Notes: generated by a model from the letters alone, not told the origin. DNA of 64,000 nucleotides from JABCPE02 sp963518955 (GCA_963518955.1 CAUQKI010000005.1:50284-114283), one strand, 5' to 3'. Counted from the stretch's first letter, positions 1 to 9,333 are shown. Numbers and translations are program-made.

Positions 1-1
1 T

Positions 2-517
2 TATGGAGGACACAACTCTCTGGATAGATATTTTTTGAAATACAATCCTTTTCTACATCTCAACTCTTTTCTTGTAGGGATACTTTTTGGATTGATATTT
101 CAAAATATGCATTTATTCAATTTTAAGGCTGGAAACTATGATATACCAATAATCATAGTGACTTTGACAACTATACTTCTTATCTATCTTACTAGAAATC
201 TATTTATTCATAATGGTTTTCATTCAATAACATTTGGAGGATTGATATTATTAATTACTTTAAATACTGGCAGGATAACGAAGATTTTCAACAATAAACA
301 CCTCATCTATTTAGGAGAAATCAGTTTTGCTCTTTATCTTCTACAAATACCTATTGGATTAATATTAACTAAAATTCTTAGTGCAGCAGGTATAAAAAGT
401 CATACAGTATTCTTTTGTTTATCATTTGTAGTGGTCATGATAGCTTCTCATTTTTCCTATAAGTATATAGAAATACCTGCAAGAAATAAAATCAAAAAAT
501 TATTTGGTAATGCTTAA
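2..517 (+). CDS. Acyltransferase family 3 (OafA-like), C-terminal part only
   Basis: The reading frame is open to the left edge of the window, so this is the last 171 residues of a longer gene. About five hydrophobic segments are visible, beginning with a short Pro-Phe-Leu stretch before the first helix. The C-terminus carries YIEIPAR followed by basic residues, the usual ending of membrane acyltransferase 3 proteins (OafA, YrhL, NodX), which transfer acetyl or other acyl groups to surface glycans. The catalytic His of the family lies near the N-terminus and is outside the window. The stop overlaps the start of the next gene by 8 bases, which fits an operon for capsule or O-antigen synthesis. 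Confidence 0.8.
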   Translation, partial: YGGHNSLDRYFLKYNPFLHLNSFLVGILFGLIFQNMHLFNFKAGNYDIPIIIVTLTTILLIYLTRNLFIHNGFHSITFGGLILLITLNTGRITKIFNNKHLIYLGEISFALYLLQIPIGLILTKILSAAGIKSHTVFFCLSFVVVMIASHFSYKYIEIPARNKIKKLFGNA

Positions 518-1397
518 CAGATTGACAAATAGAATACAAGAGGCAGTTTCTGTTCTTTTGGGAAAGAAAAAAACTATTCCCAATGAAATAAAGCCTTCAT
601 TCCCAGAACAAAATTATAAAAACCTAAAACCTTTCATCATAGAAGATGAAAAACTCAAAGATTATCTCAAAAATATCTCTATAGAGTTTTGTTTCTGTGA
701 ATTTGGAGAAAACCGTACAAACGCAGGAGGGAATGAACTGAGCAATCAAGACAGGCTGGAGCCGTCATTATCTTCACTAAAAAAATATTTTCCAAACGCT
801 ACATATACTGTATATTCGGATTTTGATCTAAATGTAGAAGGCGTAAACTTAAAAAAAGTGGCTCACCCAGAAGGTTTAGACAAAAACCATCCCAGATACA
901 TGTATAGAGTAACGGGCTACTATAAATACAAATCCTTACTAGAATCCACAGCGGATTTCAAATGCCTAATAGATTCTGATATGTTCATTTTTTCAGAAGA
1001 AATATATAGACTGATATATCTTACAGAATTATTTGGCTCTTGTGCAGCTCCTACTCCTAGAAATCTTGTCAAAAAAGATATGGAAATGTCTCTTGACACC
1101 AAGCCTATCACAGACATGAGCAATGGCTGTGGGCATTCTTATAATCAAAGCCCAATGACCCTTTGGAAAGGACATGAATTAGCAGAAAAATATTATCAAA
1201 ACTGCTGTGATATTTTGCTAAAAGATCCTTCTCGTAACTCTCGTATCATGTGGCTTGCCGCTCATGACACGAAATATGCTCCCTACCACCTCCCTACTGA
1301 GTGGTGTGTTTGTGGAAACCAAGAAGGCATCGGTGATGAAATAATTTTGCATATCGGGCATAAAAGTGTAGCCGAATATTATAACATAAAAATCTAA
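510..1397 (+). CDS. Putative glycosyltransferase, GT-A-like
   Basis: This 295-residue soluble protein has no signal peptide. I start it at ATG 510, overlapping the previous stop; a TTG two codons upstream is also in frame. Around residue 153 a hydrophobic strand ends in LIDSDMF, a DxD-type motif that in GT-A glycosyltransferases binds the metal and nucleotide sugar. The C-terminal half has several Cys and His residues. I do not recognise a specific family. Position between an acyltransferase and an MBOAT gene supports a role in building a surface polysaccharide. The call rests on one motif and context. Confidence 0.55.
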   Translation: MLNRLTNRIQEAVSVLLGKKKTIPNEIKPSFPEQNYKNLKPFIIEDEKLKDYLKNISIEFCFCEFGENRTNAGGNELSNQDRLEPSLSSLKKYFPNATYTVYSDFDLNVEGVNLKKVAHPEGLDKNHPRYMYRVTGYYKYKSLLESTADFKCLIDSDMFIFSEEIYRLIYLTELFGSCAAPTPRNLVKKDMEMSLDTKPITDMSNGCGHSYNQSPMTLWKGHELAEKYYQNCCDILLKDPSRNSRIMWLAAHDTKYAPYHLPTEWCVCGNQEGIGDEIILHIGHKSVAEYYNIKI

Positions 1398-1400
1398 AAT

Positions 1401-2852
1401 ATGCTCTTTAACTCTATTAGTTTTGCGGTATTTTTACCTATAGTTTTTTCCCTTTATTGGATATTAAACAAACGACTTAAGTGGCAGAACATTTTACTTC
1501 TGGTATCCAGCTATTACTTCTATTCCTGCTGGGATTGGAGATTTTCGTTTTTATTGTTATTTTCTACATTTTTAGATTATTTTTCAGGACTGCAGATTGC
1601 AAAAGCCGAAGATAAAAATACCCGAAGATTTTGGTTTTGGCTTAGTATTTTGATAAATCTTTCTTTCTTAGGATTTTTCAAATATTATAATTTCTTTGTA
1701 GGTTCATTTGCAGAACTTATGGGCAGTTTAGGGATTAAAGTAAATCCTTGGACTTTGGAAATACTACTTCCTGTGGGAATTTCGTTTTACACATTCCATG
1801 GATTATCGTATGTAGTAGATATTTACAACAGAAAAATAGAGCCTGAAAAAGACCCTGTTATCTACGCCTTGTTTGTAAGTTTTTTCCCTCTTTTAGTGGC
1901 TGGTCCTATAGAAAGAGCTACGCATTTACTTCCTCAATTAAAGGTAAATAGAGAGTTCAACTATCACAAAGCCGTGGATGGGATGCGACAAATCCTTTGG
2001 GGATTATTTAAAAAGGTGGTCATCGCGGACAACTGCGCCCATTATGCTAACATAATTTTTAATGATTATGCAAACGCCGAATACACGGGAACCACACTAG
2101 CTTTTGGAGCGTTTTTATTTGCTATTCAGATTTATTGTGATTTTTCTGGTTATAGTGACATTGCTTTAGGGTCGGCAAGGCTGTTCGGTATAGAATTATT
2201 AAGAAATTTCAATTATCCATATTTCTCAAGGGATATTGCAGAATTTTGGAGAAGGTGGCACATTTCTCTTTCCACTTGGTTCAAAGATTATCTCTACATC
2301 CCTCTAGGTGGGAGCAGAGGAGGTGACTGGATGCGTATTCGTAATACCTTTATTATTTTCTTGGTGAGTGGTTTTTGGCATGGTGCAAATTGGACTTTCA
2401 TCTTCTGGGGATTCCTAAATGCTTTATTCATAATGCCTTCTATCGTTATGAAAACCAATAGGAACAATCTTGACATCGTAGCACAAGGCAAAATATTTCC
2501 TTCTCTAAAAGAATTTTTCCAAGTGCTTCTGACATTTGGTTTGGCTACTTTTTGCTGGATTTTCTTCCGTGCCGAAAGTATTTCTGATGCATTTTCTTTC
2601 ATCAAGAAAATGTTCACGACCATGCATATAGGCATCGGATATCCTTTGAAACTAATAGGAGGAGATTTGAGCCTACTTTTCTTTATCGTTATTATGTTCG
2701 TTTTCGAATGGCTGATGAGAGACCGACTTTTCCCTCTAAGATTTGAGGATAAGGTAAAAAGACCATTCCGCTGGATGATTTATATTTTCCTAACTTTACT
2801 GATCATTTGGTTCCATGGAAAGGAAGCTGAATTTATATATTTCCAATTTTAA
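1401..2852 (+). CDS. MBOAT family O-acyltransferase (AlgI/DltB-like)
   Basis: A 483-residue polytopic membrane protein. It contains the MBOAT active-site region: SGFWHGANWTF around residues 323-333, with the invariant His, and an upstream segment with FWRRWHISLS around residue 283. Members such as AlgI and DltB move acyl groups across the inner membrane onto extracytoplasmic glycans, working with an SGNH-type partner. The next gene, three bases downstream, looks like exactly such a partner. The neighbouring acyltransferase 3 gene suggests that the glycan receives more than one acyl substitution. Family assignment is firm; the acyl group and acceptor are unknown. Confidence 0.9.
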   Translation: MLFNSISFAVFLPIVFSLYWILNKRLKWQNILLLVSSYYFYSCWDWRFSFLLLFSTFLDYFSGLQIAKAEDKNTRRFWFWLSILINLSFLGFFKYYNFFVGSFAELMGSLGIKVNPWTLEILLPVGISFYTFHGLSYVVDIYNRKIEPEKDPVIYALFVSFFPLLVAGPIERATHLLPQLKVNREFNYHKAVDGMRQILWGLFKKVVIADNCAHYANIIFNDYANAEYTGTTLAFGAFLFAIQIYCDFSGYSDIALGSARLFGIELLRNFNYPYFSRDIAEFWRRWHISLSTWFKDYLYIPLGGSRGGDWMRIRNTFIIFLVSGFWHGANWTFIFWGFLNALFIMPSIVMKTNRNNLDIVAQGKIFPSLKEFFQVLLTFGLATFCWIFFRAESISDAFSFIKKMFTTMHIGIGYPLKLIGGDLSLLFFIVIMFVFEWLMRDRLFPLRFEDKVKRPFRWMIYIFLTLLIIWFHGKEAEFIYFQF

Positions 2853-2855
2853 AAG

Positions 2856-3737
2856 ATGAAAAAATTCGTTCATAATCTATTTTTGTTTGCAGGAGCTATT
2901 GCCATTATTTTGGTTTTATCTATAGTTTTTTACTGTTTTATGTTCAAAACGCCACAGACCAATAGAATTCCTTTTTTAGGTGATTCAACTGGAAAGGCAT
3001 CAATAAATACCAAAATAGCCACCCAATACGAAAACTATTCGCAAGGAGGTGAGGCTTATCTTTTTACCTATTACAAGTTAAAACAACTTATAAAAACACA
3101 AAAAGTAGATACTGCTCTTATCAACTTCTCACCTTCTAATCTTATCAATAATAAATTTGAATTTGCTAGTTCAGAAGGGAGAGAGAGGTATCTTCCTTTA
3201 GTAGATGCTGAAGGACAGAAAGACTTATTTTTTGCTAATCCCAGCATTTACATAAAATCTTGGATAGGATTAGGAAAAGAGGGGTTTCATTTATTAAAAA
3301 ACGATACTATAAGCTTTGGAGGATACACTGCGAATATAAAAAAATATGATGAAAATTATTACAAACCTAAAGAAGAAACCCATATTCCCATTTATCAAAC
3401 TAAATATCTGGATAAAATAGTCAAACTATGTCAGGAGCAAAACATTCACCTGGTTTTTGTGAATCTACCCAAATACATACATGACAAAAATTATCCAAAA
3501 TACAATAGGAAAGAGTTTCTAGAATTTTATTACAAAAACTACTCAAATATAGATTTCATAGATATTTCTGATTTTAATTTTAGCCAAAAATGGGGAGGTA
3601 AAGAGCAAGACTATTTTGCTGATATAGCACACACCTCAGACAAAGGAGGACAGGCTTTTTCTGAATTTCTAAGTAAAACAAGTCTTTCAGAATTATTAAA
3701 ATCTAATTACAATAAAAAAATAAACACCAAAAAATGA
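2856..3737 (+). CDS. SGNH/AlgJ-like membrane-anchored partner of the MBOAT acyltransferase
   Basis: 293 residues, with one N-terminal hydrophobic segment (about residues 8-30) that probably anchors it so the rest faces the periplasm. FLGDSTG near residue 42 resembles the GDS nucleophile block of SGNH esterases and acyltransferases. DIAHTSDKGG near residue 255 supplies the Asp and His expected at the C-terminal end. DltD, AlgJ and AlgX, the partners of MBOAT proteins, share this layout. It lies three bases after the MBOAT gene and overlaps the next gene by four (ATGA), so it is co-translated. I infer that it completes the acyl transfer; sequence identity to known members cannot be judged here. 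Confidence 0.65.
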   Translation: MKKFVHNLFLFAGAIAIILVLSIVFYCFMFKTPQTNRIPFLGDSTGKASINTKIATQYENYSQGGEAYLFTYYKLKQLIKTQKVDTALINFSPSNLINNKFEFASSEGRERYLPLVDAEGQKDLFFANPSIYIKSWIGLGKEGFHLLKNDTISFGGYTANIKKYDENYYKPKEETHIPIYQTKYLDKIVKLCQEQNIHLVFVNLPKYIHDKNYPKYNRKEFLEFYYKNYSNIDFIDISDFNFSQKWGGKEQDYFADIAHTSDKGGQAFSEFLSKTSLSELLKSNYNKKINTKK

Positions 3738-4414
3738 TTGTAGGAAATGGACTTATCGCTTCTCTATTCTACGATGTAGACCGAGAAGATGTTGTTTTTT
3801 TCGCATCTGGAGTTTCTAACTCCTTGGAGACAGAACTATCTGAATTTCAAAGAGAAGAAGACCTAATCAGGGAAACTTTCACACAAAATCCTGACAAACT
3901 TTTTGTCTATTTTTCCACCTGCAGCATCTATGATTCCTCAAAGGCTGACAGCCAGTATGTTCTACACAAACTAAAAATGGAACAAATCATCGCTGAAAAC
4001 TGCCCAAAATATTTAATATTAAGGCTAAGCAACGCTGTTGGAAAAGGAGGAAATCCCAATCTGCTGATGAACTACTTGGTTCGTTCTGTCAGAAACCACA
4101 CAAAAATAAATGTCCACACAAAGGCAACTCGGAATATCATTGATACTGAGGATATTAAAAATTTAGTTCTCCAAGTTATCAATTATCAGAATTTTAATAA
4201 AGTGGTCAATATCGCCTATCCCTTCAATTATTCTATCATTGAAATTCTCGAAATCATTGAAAAAGAACTAGATATAGAACCTCAACTCATTCTCATAAAG
4301 GCAGGTTCTGGCTACGAAATAAACATTCCTGATGTAGAAAATTATTTCAAAGAACGAAACTTAACCAATAAAGAATTGTATCTTTGTAACATTCTAAGAA
4401 AATATTACATATAA
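3734..4414 (+). CDS. Short NAD-dependent epimerase/dehydratase (SDR) family protein
   Basis: 226 residues, shorter than typical extended SDR sugar enzymes (about 300). The N-terminus MIVGNGLIAS is a compressed Gly-rich nucleotide-binding turn. FSTCSIYD followed by YVLHK near residues 75-79 gives the SDR Ser and YxxxK catalytic signature. The protein probably reduces, epimerises or dehydrates an activated sugar for the polysaccharide made by this cluster. The Gly-rich motif is abbreviated and part of the Rossmann fold is short, so activity is less certain than for the next gene. The start overlaps the previous stop as ATGA. Confidence 0.65.
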   Translation: MIVGNGLIASLFYDVDREDVVFFASGVSNSLETELSEFQREEDLIRETFTQNPDKLFVYFSTCSIYDSSKADSQYVLHKLKMEQIIAENCPKYLILRLSNAVGKGGNPNLLMNYLVRSVRNHTKINVHTKATRNIIDTEDIKNLVLQVINYQNFNKVVNIAYPFNYSIIEILEIIEKELDIEPQLILIKAGSGYEINIPDVENYFKERNLTNKELYLCNILRKYYI

Positions 4415-4429
4415 TAAAAAACTTAAAAG

Positions 4430-5422
4430 ATGAATTTCAAAGAAAAACTAGAAAATAAAAAAATATTAGTCACTGGCGGCGCTGGTTTCATTGGTTCTAA
4501 TTTAGTGGAAAAACTACTAGGATTAGGAGCTGTGGTTACAGTTTTGGATAACTTTGCTACGGGACACAGACATAACATTGAGCCTTTTTTCAAAAATGAA
4601 AAATTCACTTTGATTGAAGGTGATATCCGCGATTTAGAAACTTGTAAAAAAGCCTGTGACGGACAAGATTTCGTTCTACACGAGGCTGCTCTTGGCTCTG
4701 TTCCTCGCTCCATCAACGACCCTATCACGAGTAATGATGTGAATGTGGGCGGTTTCCTAAATATGCTCGTAGCGGCGAGAGATGCAGGAGTAAAAAGACT
4801 TGTTTATGCTGCCAGCTCCTCTACTTACGGCGACTCTACATCTTTGCCAAAAGTAGAAGACATCATAGGTAAACCTCTTTCGCCATATGCTATCACAAAA
4901 TATGTGAACGAGCTTTACGCCGATGTTTTCAAAAGAGTTTATAATTTTGATACAATAGGGCTAAGATATTTCAATGTTTTTGGAAGAAGACAAGACCCAA
5001 ATGGTGCTTATGCTGCAGTAATTCCGAAATTCGTAATCCAGCTAATCAACCACCAATCTCCGACTATAAATGGTGATGGTACTTATTCAAGGGATTTTAC
5101 TTACATTGATAATGTGGTTCAGATGAATTTATTAGCCTTAATCACTGATAAAGAAGAGGCTCTAAATCAAATATATAACACAGCCGTGGGCGATAGAACA
5201 ACCATCAAAGAAATGGCTGAACTGCTGAAAGAATACCTTTCTGCCTATGACAATGAAATCGCAAAAGTGGAAATTCTCCATGGACCAAACAGACAGGGAG
5301 ATGTTCCTCACTCATTGGCGAGTATAGAAAAAGCTCAAAAAAATCTAGGTTACCAGCCGAGCCACATCTTCGCACAAGGTCTGAAAGAGGCTGTAGATTG
5401 GTATTGGGAAAATTTAAAGTAA
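4430..5422 (+). CDS. UDP-N-acetylglucosamine 4-epimerase (WbpP/TviC-like)
   Basis: 330 residues, normal for extended SDR epimerases. It shows TGGAGFIGSN at residues 15-24 (NAD binding), DNFATGHRHN near residue 42, typical of the WbpP/TviC group, SSSTYG near 127 and YAITK near 152 (catalytic Tyr and Lys). These enzymes interconvert UDP-GlcNAc and UDP-GalNAc in the cytoplasm. The UDP-HexNAc dehydrogenase at 7202 would then yield UDP-GalNAcA, the same two-step route known from Vi antigen and Pseudomonas O6 synthesis. Substrate preference is inferred from the motif and that pairing. Confidence 0.85.
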   Translation: MNFKEKLENKKILVTGGAGFIGSNLVEKLLGLGAVVTVLDNFATGHRHNIEPFFKNEKFTLIEGDIRDLETCKKACDGQDFVLHEAALGSVPRSINDPITSNDVNVGGFLNMLVAARDAGVKRLVYAASSSTYGDSTSLPKVEDIIGKPLSPYAITKYVNELYADVFKRVYNFDTIGLRYFNVFGRRQDPNGAYAAVIPKFVIQLINHQSPTINGDGTYSRDFTYIDNVVQMNLLALITDKEEALNQIYNTAVGDRTTIKEMAELLKEYLSAYDNEIAKVEILHGPNRQGDVPHSLASIEKAQKNLGYQPSHIFAQGLKEAVDWYWENLK

Positions 5423-5429
5423 TTAAAAA

Positions 5430-6416
5430 ATGAAAACAGGTAAATTTGTAATTTCTTTGGATTTCGAGCTCATGTGGGGGGTTCGGGACAAAAGAACCAT
5501 TAATGACTATGGGCAGAACATACTGAATGTCCATCAAGTAGTTCCTCAAACACTGGAATTATTCAGAAAATATGCTGTTTGCGGCACTTTTTCTACTGTT
5601 GGTTTTCTTTTTTTCAAGACCAAAGAAGAATTATTGGCAAATTTACCTTCCATCAAACCTCAATACGAAGACAAATCGCTTTCGCCCTACGAAAACTCTT
5701 ATTTCGAGAGTCTGGGCAGTGATTTTAACCAAGATAAATATCATTTTGCTCCACTGCTCATCGATGAAATCAAAAAATATCCTGAGCAGGAAATCGGCAC
5801 CCATACTTTTTCCCATTACTATTGTTTAGAAAAAGGACAAACGCTGGAATCTTTTAGAGAAGATACTAGAATGGCGGTGCAGACAGCAAAAGAACAAGGA
5901 ATAGAGATAACATCGCTGATTTTCCCACGAAACCAGTTCAATGACAAATACTTACAAGTATGCTCCGAGCTGGGAATCACTTGTTATAGAGGGAATGAGC
6001 ACTCTTGGCTGTATAAAGCCAAAAGTGGTGAAAACGAAAGTCTATTTCGGCGAGCTTTCAGGCTGATGGATTCTTACATTAATATTTCTGGACACAACTG
6101 TTATTCAGATGATTACATAAAAAAAGGAACTCCTATAAATATTCCATCAAGCCGTTTCTTGAGACCATTTTCGCCGAAACTGAGTTTCTTGGAAAATTTA
6201 AGGCTAAAAAGAATAAAGGAAAGCATGACCTTTGCTGCTAAAAACAATCTAACCTACCATTTATGGTGGCATCCTCATAATTTTGGGGCAAATATGGAGG
6301 AAAATTTCAATTTTTTAGAGAAAATCCTGCAGCATTATAAGTTTTTAAATGAAAAGTATAATTTCCAAAGCTACACGATGAGTAGTTTGGCAGCAAAGAT
6401 GAAAAATGAAGGGTAA
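5430..6416 (+). CDS. Polysaccharide deacetylase (NodB homology) family protein
   Basis: 328 residues without a signal peptide or membrane segment, so probably cytoplasmic. SLDFELMWGV at residues 9-18 holds the catalytic Asp region, GTHTFSHYY near 122-130 the metal-binding His pair, and WWHPHNFG near 283 a further conserved His motif. NodB-like enzymes remove N- or O-acetyl groups from carbohydrates. The gene overlaps the following formyltransferase-like gene by 11 bases, a tight link suggesting the two act in sequence on one sugar. The substrate is unknown. Confidence 0.85.
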   Translation: MKTGKFVISLDFELMWGVRDKRTINDYGQNILNVHQVVPQTLELFRKYAVCGTFSTVGFLFFKTKEELLANLPSIKPQYEDKSLSPYENSYFESLGSDFNQDKYHFAPLLIDEIKKYPEQEIGTHTFSHYYCLEKGQTLESFREDTRMAVQTAKEQGIEITSLIFPRNQFNDKYLQVCSELGITCYRGNEHSWLYKAKSGENESLFRRAFRLMDSYINISGHNCYSDDYIKKGTPINIPSSRFLRPFSPKLSFLENLRLKRIKESMTFAAKNNLTYHLWWHPHNFGANMEENFNFLEKILQHYKFLNEKYNFQSYTMSSLAAKMKNEG

Positions 6417-7179
6417 AAAAATCGTTATTTTAGCGGGAAAGGGTAATTCCTCAAAAATCGTTTTCAATGCATTGGATAGTCAATTCGGCATTGAAAAAAT
6501 CATTGTGGAAGACAAAGAAAACACCAAAAAATTTATCAAAAGAAGGATAAAAAGATTGGGTATTTTTACTGTTGTGGGACAGATTTTATTTCAGCTGATT
6601 ATCGGTAAATTTTTAGGCAGCACATCCAAAAAAAGAAGAGATGAAATCATGAAAGCAAACAATATGAATGCTGCGGAAACTCCTAATGATAAAACGATAA
6701 ATGTTTCATCTGTAAATTCAAAAAAAACTATAGAATTATTAAGGAAAATAAATCCTGATTTAGTCATTGTAAATGGGACAAGAATCATTTCTGAAAAAGT
6801 GCTTTCTGCCGTAGAATGTCCTTTTATCAATACTCATGCGGGTATCACTCCTAAGTATAGGGGCGTTCATGGAGCCTATTGGGCATTGGTAAATAATGAT
6901 GCTGAAAACAATGGAGTTACTGTGCATTTCGTGGATAAAGGAATAGACACAGGAAGCGTGATATACCAAGAAAACATCACAGTCACAAAACAGGATGATT
7001 TCTCAACATATCCTCTTATCCAGCTGGCTAGCGGCATCAAACTGCTAACAAAAGCAATAGAAAACTTTTTCAACGGAACACTATCTTCCCAAAAAGAAAG
7101 AAATCTAGAATCTATCCTCTGGTATCACCCTACTATATGGGGATATCTGTATCATAGAATTTTTAAAGGTGTAAAATAA
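6406..7179 (+). CDS. Formyltransferase family protein, probable sugar N-formyltransferase
   Basis: 257 residues. The core matches the methionyl-tRNA/GAR formyltransferase fold: FINTHAGITPKYRG near residues 140-153 supplies the Asn and His catalytic residues, and GIDTG near 180 the catalytic Asp. The C-terminal anticodon-binding-type domain of true methionyl-tRNA formyltransferase (about 310 residues) is missing, and the N-terminal half is divergent. In polysaccharide clusters such proteins transfer formyl groups from N10-formyl-tetrahydrofolate to amino sugars. Overlap with the deacetylase suggests that an exposed amine is re-capped with formyl. Family firm, substrate inferred. Confidence 0.75.
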   Translation: MKGKKIVILAGKGNSSKIVFNALDSQFGIEKIIVEDKENTKKFIKRRIKRLGIFTVVGQILFQLIIGKFLGSTSKKRRDEIMKANNMNAAETPNDKTINVSSVNSKKTIELLRKINPDLVIVNGTRIISEKVLSAVECPFINTHAGITPKYRGVHGAYWALVNNDAENNGVTVHFVDKGIDTGSVIYQENITVTKQDDFSTYPLIQLASGIKLLTKAIENFFNGTLSSQKERNLESILWYHPTIWGYLYHRIFKGVK

Positions 7180-7201
7180 ATAAAATATAAAAATATATAA
7201 T

Positions 7202-8491
7202 ATGAATCATAAAATAGCAATTATTGGACTTGGTTATGTAGGTCTGCCATTGGCAAGATTATTTGCCACTAAATTCCCTGTGGTAGGCTTTGACATTAAC
7301 CAAAAAAGAATCACAGAACTAAATGCCGGGCACGATGAAACTTTGGAGGTGTCTGATGAACTTCTAAAATCAGCCTTGGTTAAAGAAAATCCTTTCAATG
7401 CTGGTACCAATGGGCTTTTCTGCTCTGCTGACCTCAAAGATATAGAAGATGCCAATGTATACATCATCACCGTGCCTACACCTGTGGATAGAAACAATCG
7501 CCCAGACCTTACTCCTCTTGTAAAAGCGAGTGAAACGGTAGGAAAAGTGATTAAAAAAGGCGACATCGTCATCTACGAATCTACTGTTTACCCTGGTGCT
7601 ACTGAGGAAGATTGTATCCCTGTGGTAGAGAGAGTTTCTGGACTTAAATTCAATGTGGATTTCTTCGCTGGTTATTCTCCTGAAAGAATCAACCCAGGAG
7701 ACAAAGAACACACCGTAGAGAAAATCCTAAAAGTAACCTCTGGCTCTACTCCAGAAATCGGTAAAGTAGTGAATGATTTGTATTCTTCTGTGATTACAGC
7801 AGGTACGCACCTTGCGCCAACTATCAAAGTTGCGGAAGCTGCCAAAGTGATTGAAAACTCACAAAGAGATATCAACATTGCTTTCGTGAATGAATTGGCT
7901 AAAATATTTAACCTAATGGATATCAACACTCACGATGTGCTGAAAGCCGCTGGAACGAAATGGAATTTCCTTCCTTTCAAACCAGGTCTTGTAGGCGGGC
8001 ACTGCATCGGTGTGGATCCATATTATTTGGCTCAAAAAGCTCAGGAGTACGGCTACCATCCAGAAATCATCTTGGCAGGAAGAAGAATGAATGATTCTAT
8101 GGGAAAATATGTTGCCGAGCAAGTAGTAAAAGCGATGATTAAGAAAAATATCCAAATCAACGGAGCTAAATTACTCATGCTGGGAGTAACTTTCAAAGAA
8201 AACTGCCCTGATGTCAGAAATACTAAAATCATCGATGTAATCACTGCTTTGGAGGATTTCGGTGTTAAAGTGACTACTTACGACCCTTGGGCTAATCCTA
8301 GCGAAGTAAAACACGAATACGGAATAGAAAGCCTAGAAACACTTCCTTCGGATAAATATGAAGCAGTAGTTCTTGGTGTTGCTCACAAAGAATTCTTGGA
8401 TTTAGACCTATCTAAACTCCTATCCCAAAATGGTGTTGTTTATGATGTCAAAGGAATACTTCCTCATTCTAAAGATATAGAATTTTTATAA
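7202..8491 (+). CDS. UDP-N-acetyl-hexosamine 6-dehydrogenase (WbpO/TviB-like)
   Basis: 429 residues, the usual length of nucleotide-sugar dehydrogenases. IIGLGYVGLPLA at residues 7-18 binds NAD; the central domain has KVAEAAKVIENSQRDINIAF near 210; GGHCIGVDPYY near 264 carries the catalytic Cys. The last third is the UDP-binding domain. The enzyme oxidises C6 of a UDP-HexNAc to the uronic acid in two NAD-linked steps. With the epimerase at 4430 it would give UDP-GalNAcA. It is the last gene of the + operon, followed directly by a strong hairpin terminator. Confidence 0.88.
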   Translation: MNHKIAIIGLGYVGLPLARLFATKFPVVGFDINQKRITELNAGHDETLEVSDELLKSALVKENPFNAGTNGLFCSADLKDIEDANVYIITVPTPVDRNNRPDLTPLVKASETVGKVIKKGDIVIYESTVYPGATEEDCIPVVERVSGLKFNVDFFAGYSPERINPGDKEHTVEKILKVTSGSTPEIGKVVNDLYSSVITAGTHLAPTIKVAEAAKVIENSQRDINIAFVNELAKIFNLMDINTHDVLKAAGTKWNFLPFKPGLVGGHCIGVDPYYLAQKAQEYGYHPEIILAGRRMNDSMGKYVAEQVVKAMIKKNIQINGAKLLMLGVTFKENCPDVRNTKIIDVITALEDFGVKVTTYDPWANPSEVKHEYGIESLETLPSDKYEAVVLGVAHKEFLDLDLSKLLSQNGVVYDVKGILPHSKDIEFL

Positions 8492-8496
8492 TAAAC

Positions 8497-8528
8497 AAAA
8501 AACTCTCGTAAATACGAGAGTTTTTTTA
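8497..8528 (+). terminator. Rho-independent terminator after the polysaccharide operon
   Basis: An inverted repeat with arms CTCTCGTA (8503-8510) and TACGAGAG (8513-8520) is followed by seven T. An A-run precedes it, so it can also stop minus-strand transcripts leaving the yciO-like gene at 8534. Confidence 0.9.
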
Positions 8529-8533
8529 TTTTC

Positions 8534-9145
8534 CTATAATTCACCTTTTCCCTGTCGGACAATTTCTGGTATTCCCTGTGTCACATCTACTATCGTAGAA
8601 GGCACCAGCTCTCCCCAGCCGCTATCTATCACGATGTCCACGCTTTTATCGTATTTTTCGGCTATAAGCTCAGGGTCGGTAGAATATTCTATCACCTCAT
8701 CATCATCTTTTATAGAGGTGGAAGCTATCGGGTTGCCAAGACTTTCCACTATCATCTGTGGCACGGAATGATTTGGAACGCGTATTCCTATGGTTTTGTG
8801 TCCTTTATAAGCCAAAGGCAAGTTTTTATTGGCTTCTAAAATAAAAGTAAATGCCCCAGGAAGTTTACTTTTCAAAAGTCGGAATGTGGATGTTTCTATC
8901 GGTTTTGTAAATTCTGACAAGTGGCTCAGGTCATTACAAATAATGGAAAAATGGGACTTTTCTAATTTTATTCCCTTCAGCTGGGCTAGTTTTTCCATTG
9001 CTTTCAGGTTATTGATATCACATCCGAGAGCATAGACCGTGTCTGATGGATAGACTATCAATCCGCCTTTTTTCAGGGTTTCCACCACTTCATTTATCTG
9101 CCTTTCCTGTGGATTTTCTGGATGAATTCGTATAATTTTTGCCAT
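8534..9145 (-). CDS. yciO: Sua5/YciO/YrdC family protein, YciO type
   Basis: 203 residues, close to E. coli YciO (206). The start IIRIHPENPQERQINEVVE and the GLIVYPSDTVYALGCDI block match the YciO branch. YrdC/Sua5 enzymes of this fold make threonylcarbamoyl-AMP for the t6A modification of tRNA. Whether YciO-type proteins do this efficiently is less clear, and many Bacteroidota carry a separate Sua5. It is a single gene: a TAACTTTG promoter element lies 20 bases upstream and a terminator lies on each side. Confidence 0.85.
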   Translation of the reverse strand: MAKIIRIHPENPQERQINEVVETLKKGGLIVYPSDTVYALGCDINNLKAMEKLAQLKGIKLEKSHFSIICNDLSHLSEFTKPIETSTFRLLKSKLPGAFTFILEANKNLPLAYKGHKTIGIRVPNHSVPQMIVESLGNPIASTSIKDDDEVIEYSTDPELIAEKYDKSVDIVIDSGWGELVPSTIVDVTQGIPEIVRQGKGEL

Positions 9146-9164
9146 TTGGATTTAATATTTTTTG

Positions 9165-9172
9165 CAAAGTTA
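9165..9172 (-). promoter_or_regulatory. -7 promoter box of the yciO-like gene
   Basis: The minus strand reads TAACTTTG, a perfect TAnnTTTG Bacteroidota -7 element, 19 bases before the start at 9145. No clear TTG -33 element is visible. Confidence 0.55.
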
Positions 9173-9181
9173 AACTTTCTT

Positions 9182-9217
9182 AAATGAAAAACCACATAAA
9201 TAAAATCTATGTGGTTT
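9182..9217 (-). terminator. Terminator of the minus-strand rsmI-like / carboxypeptidase-regulatory operon
   Basis: Inverted repeat AAACCACATA (9189-9198) and TATGTGGTTT (9208-9217). On the minus strand it is followed by TTTTCATTT. The rest of 9218-9333 is AT-rich and shows no gene. Confidence 0.65.
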
Positions 9218-9333
9218 CTCCGTTTTTAAATTAAACTTTATTGTTTTTCCTATTTTCAGTTATGGAACTTGAACTCAAATCCTATTTTATTACTTAGATT
9301 AAATTAAAGCCTTAAAGTTAAATTTAAAAAAAA

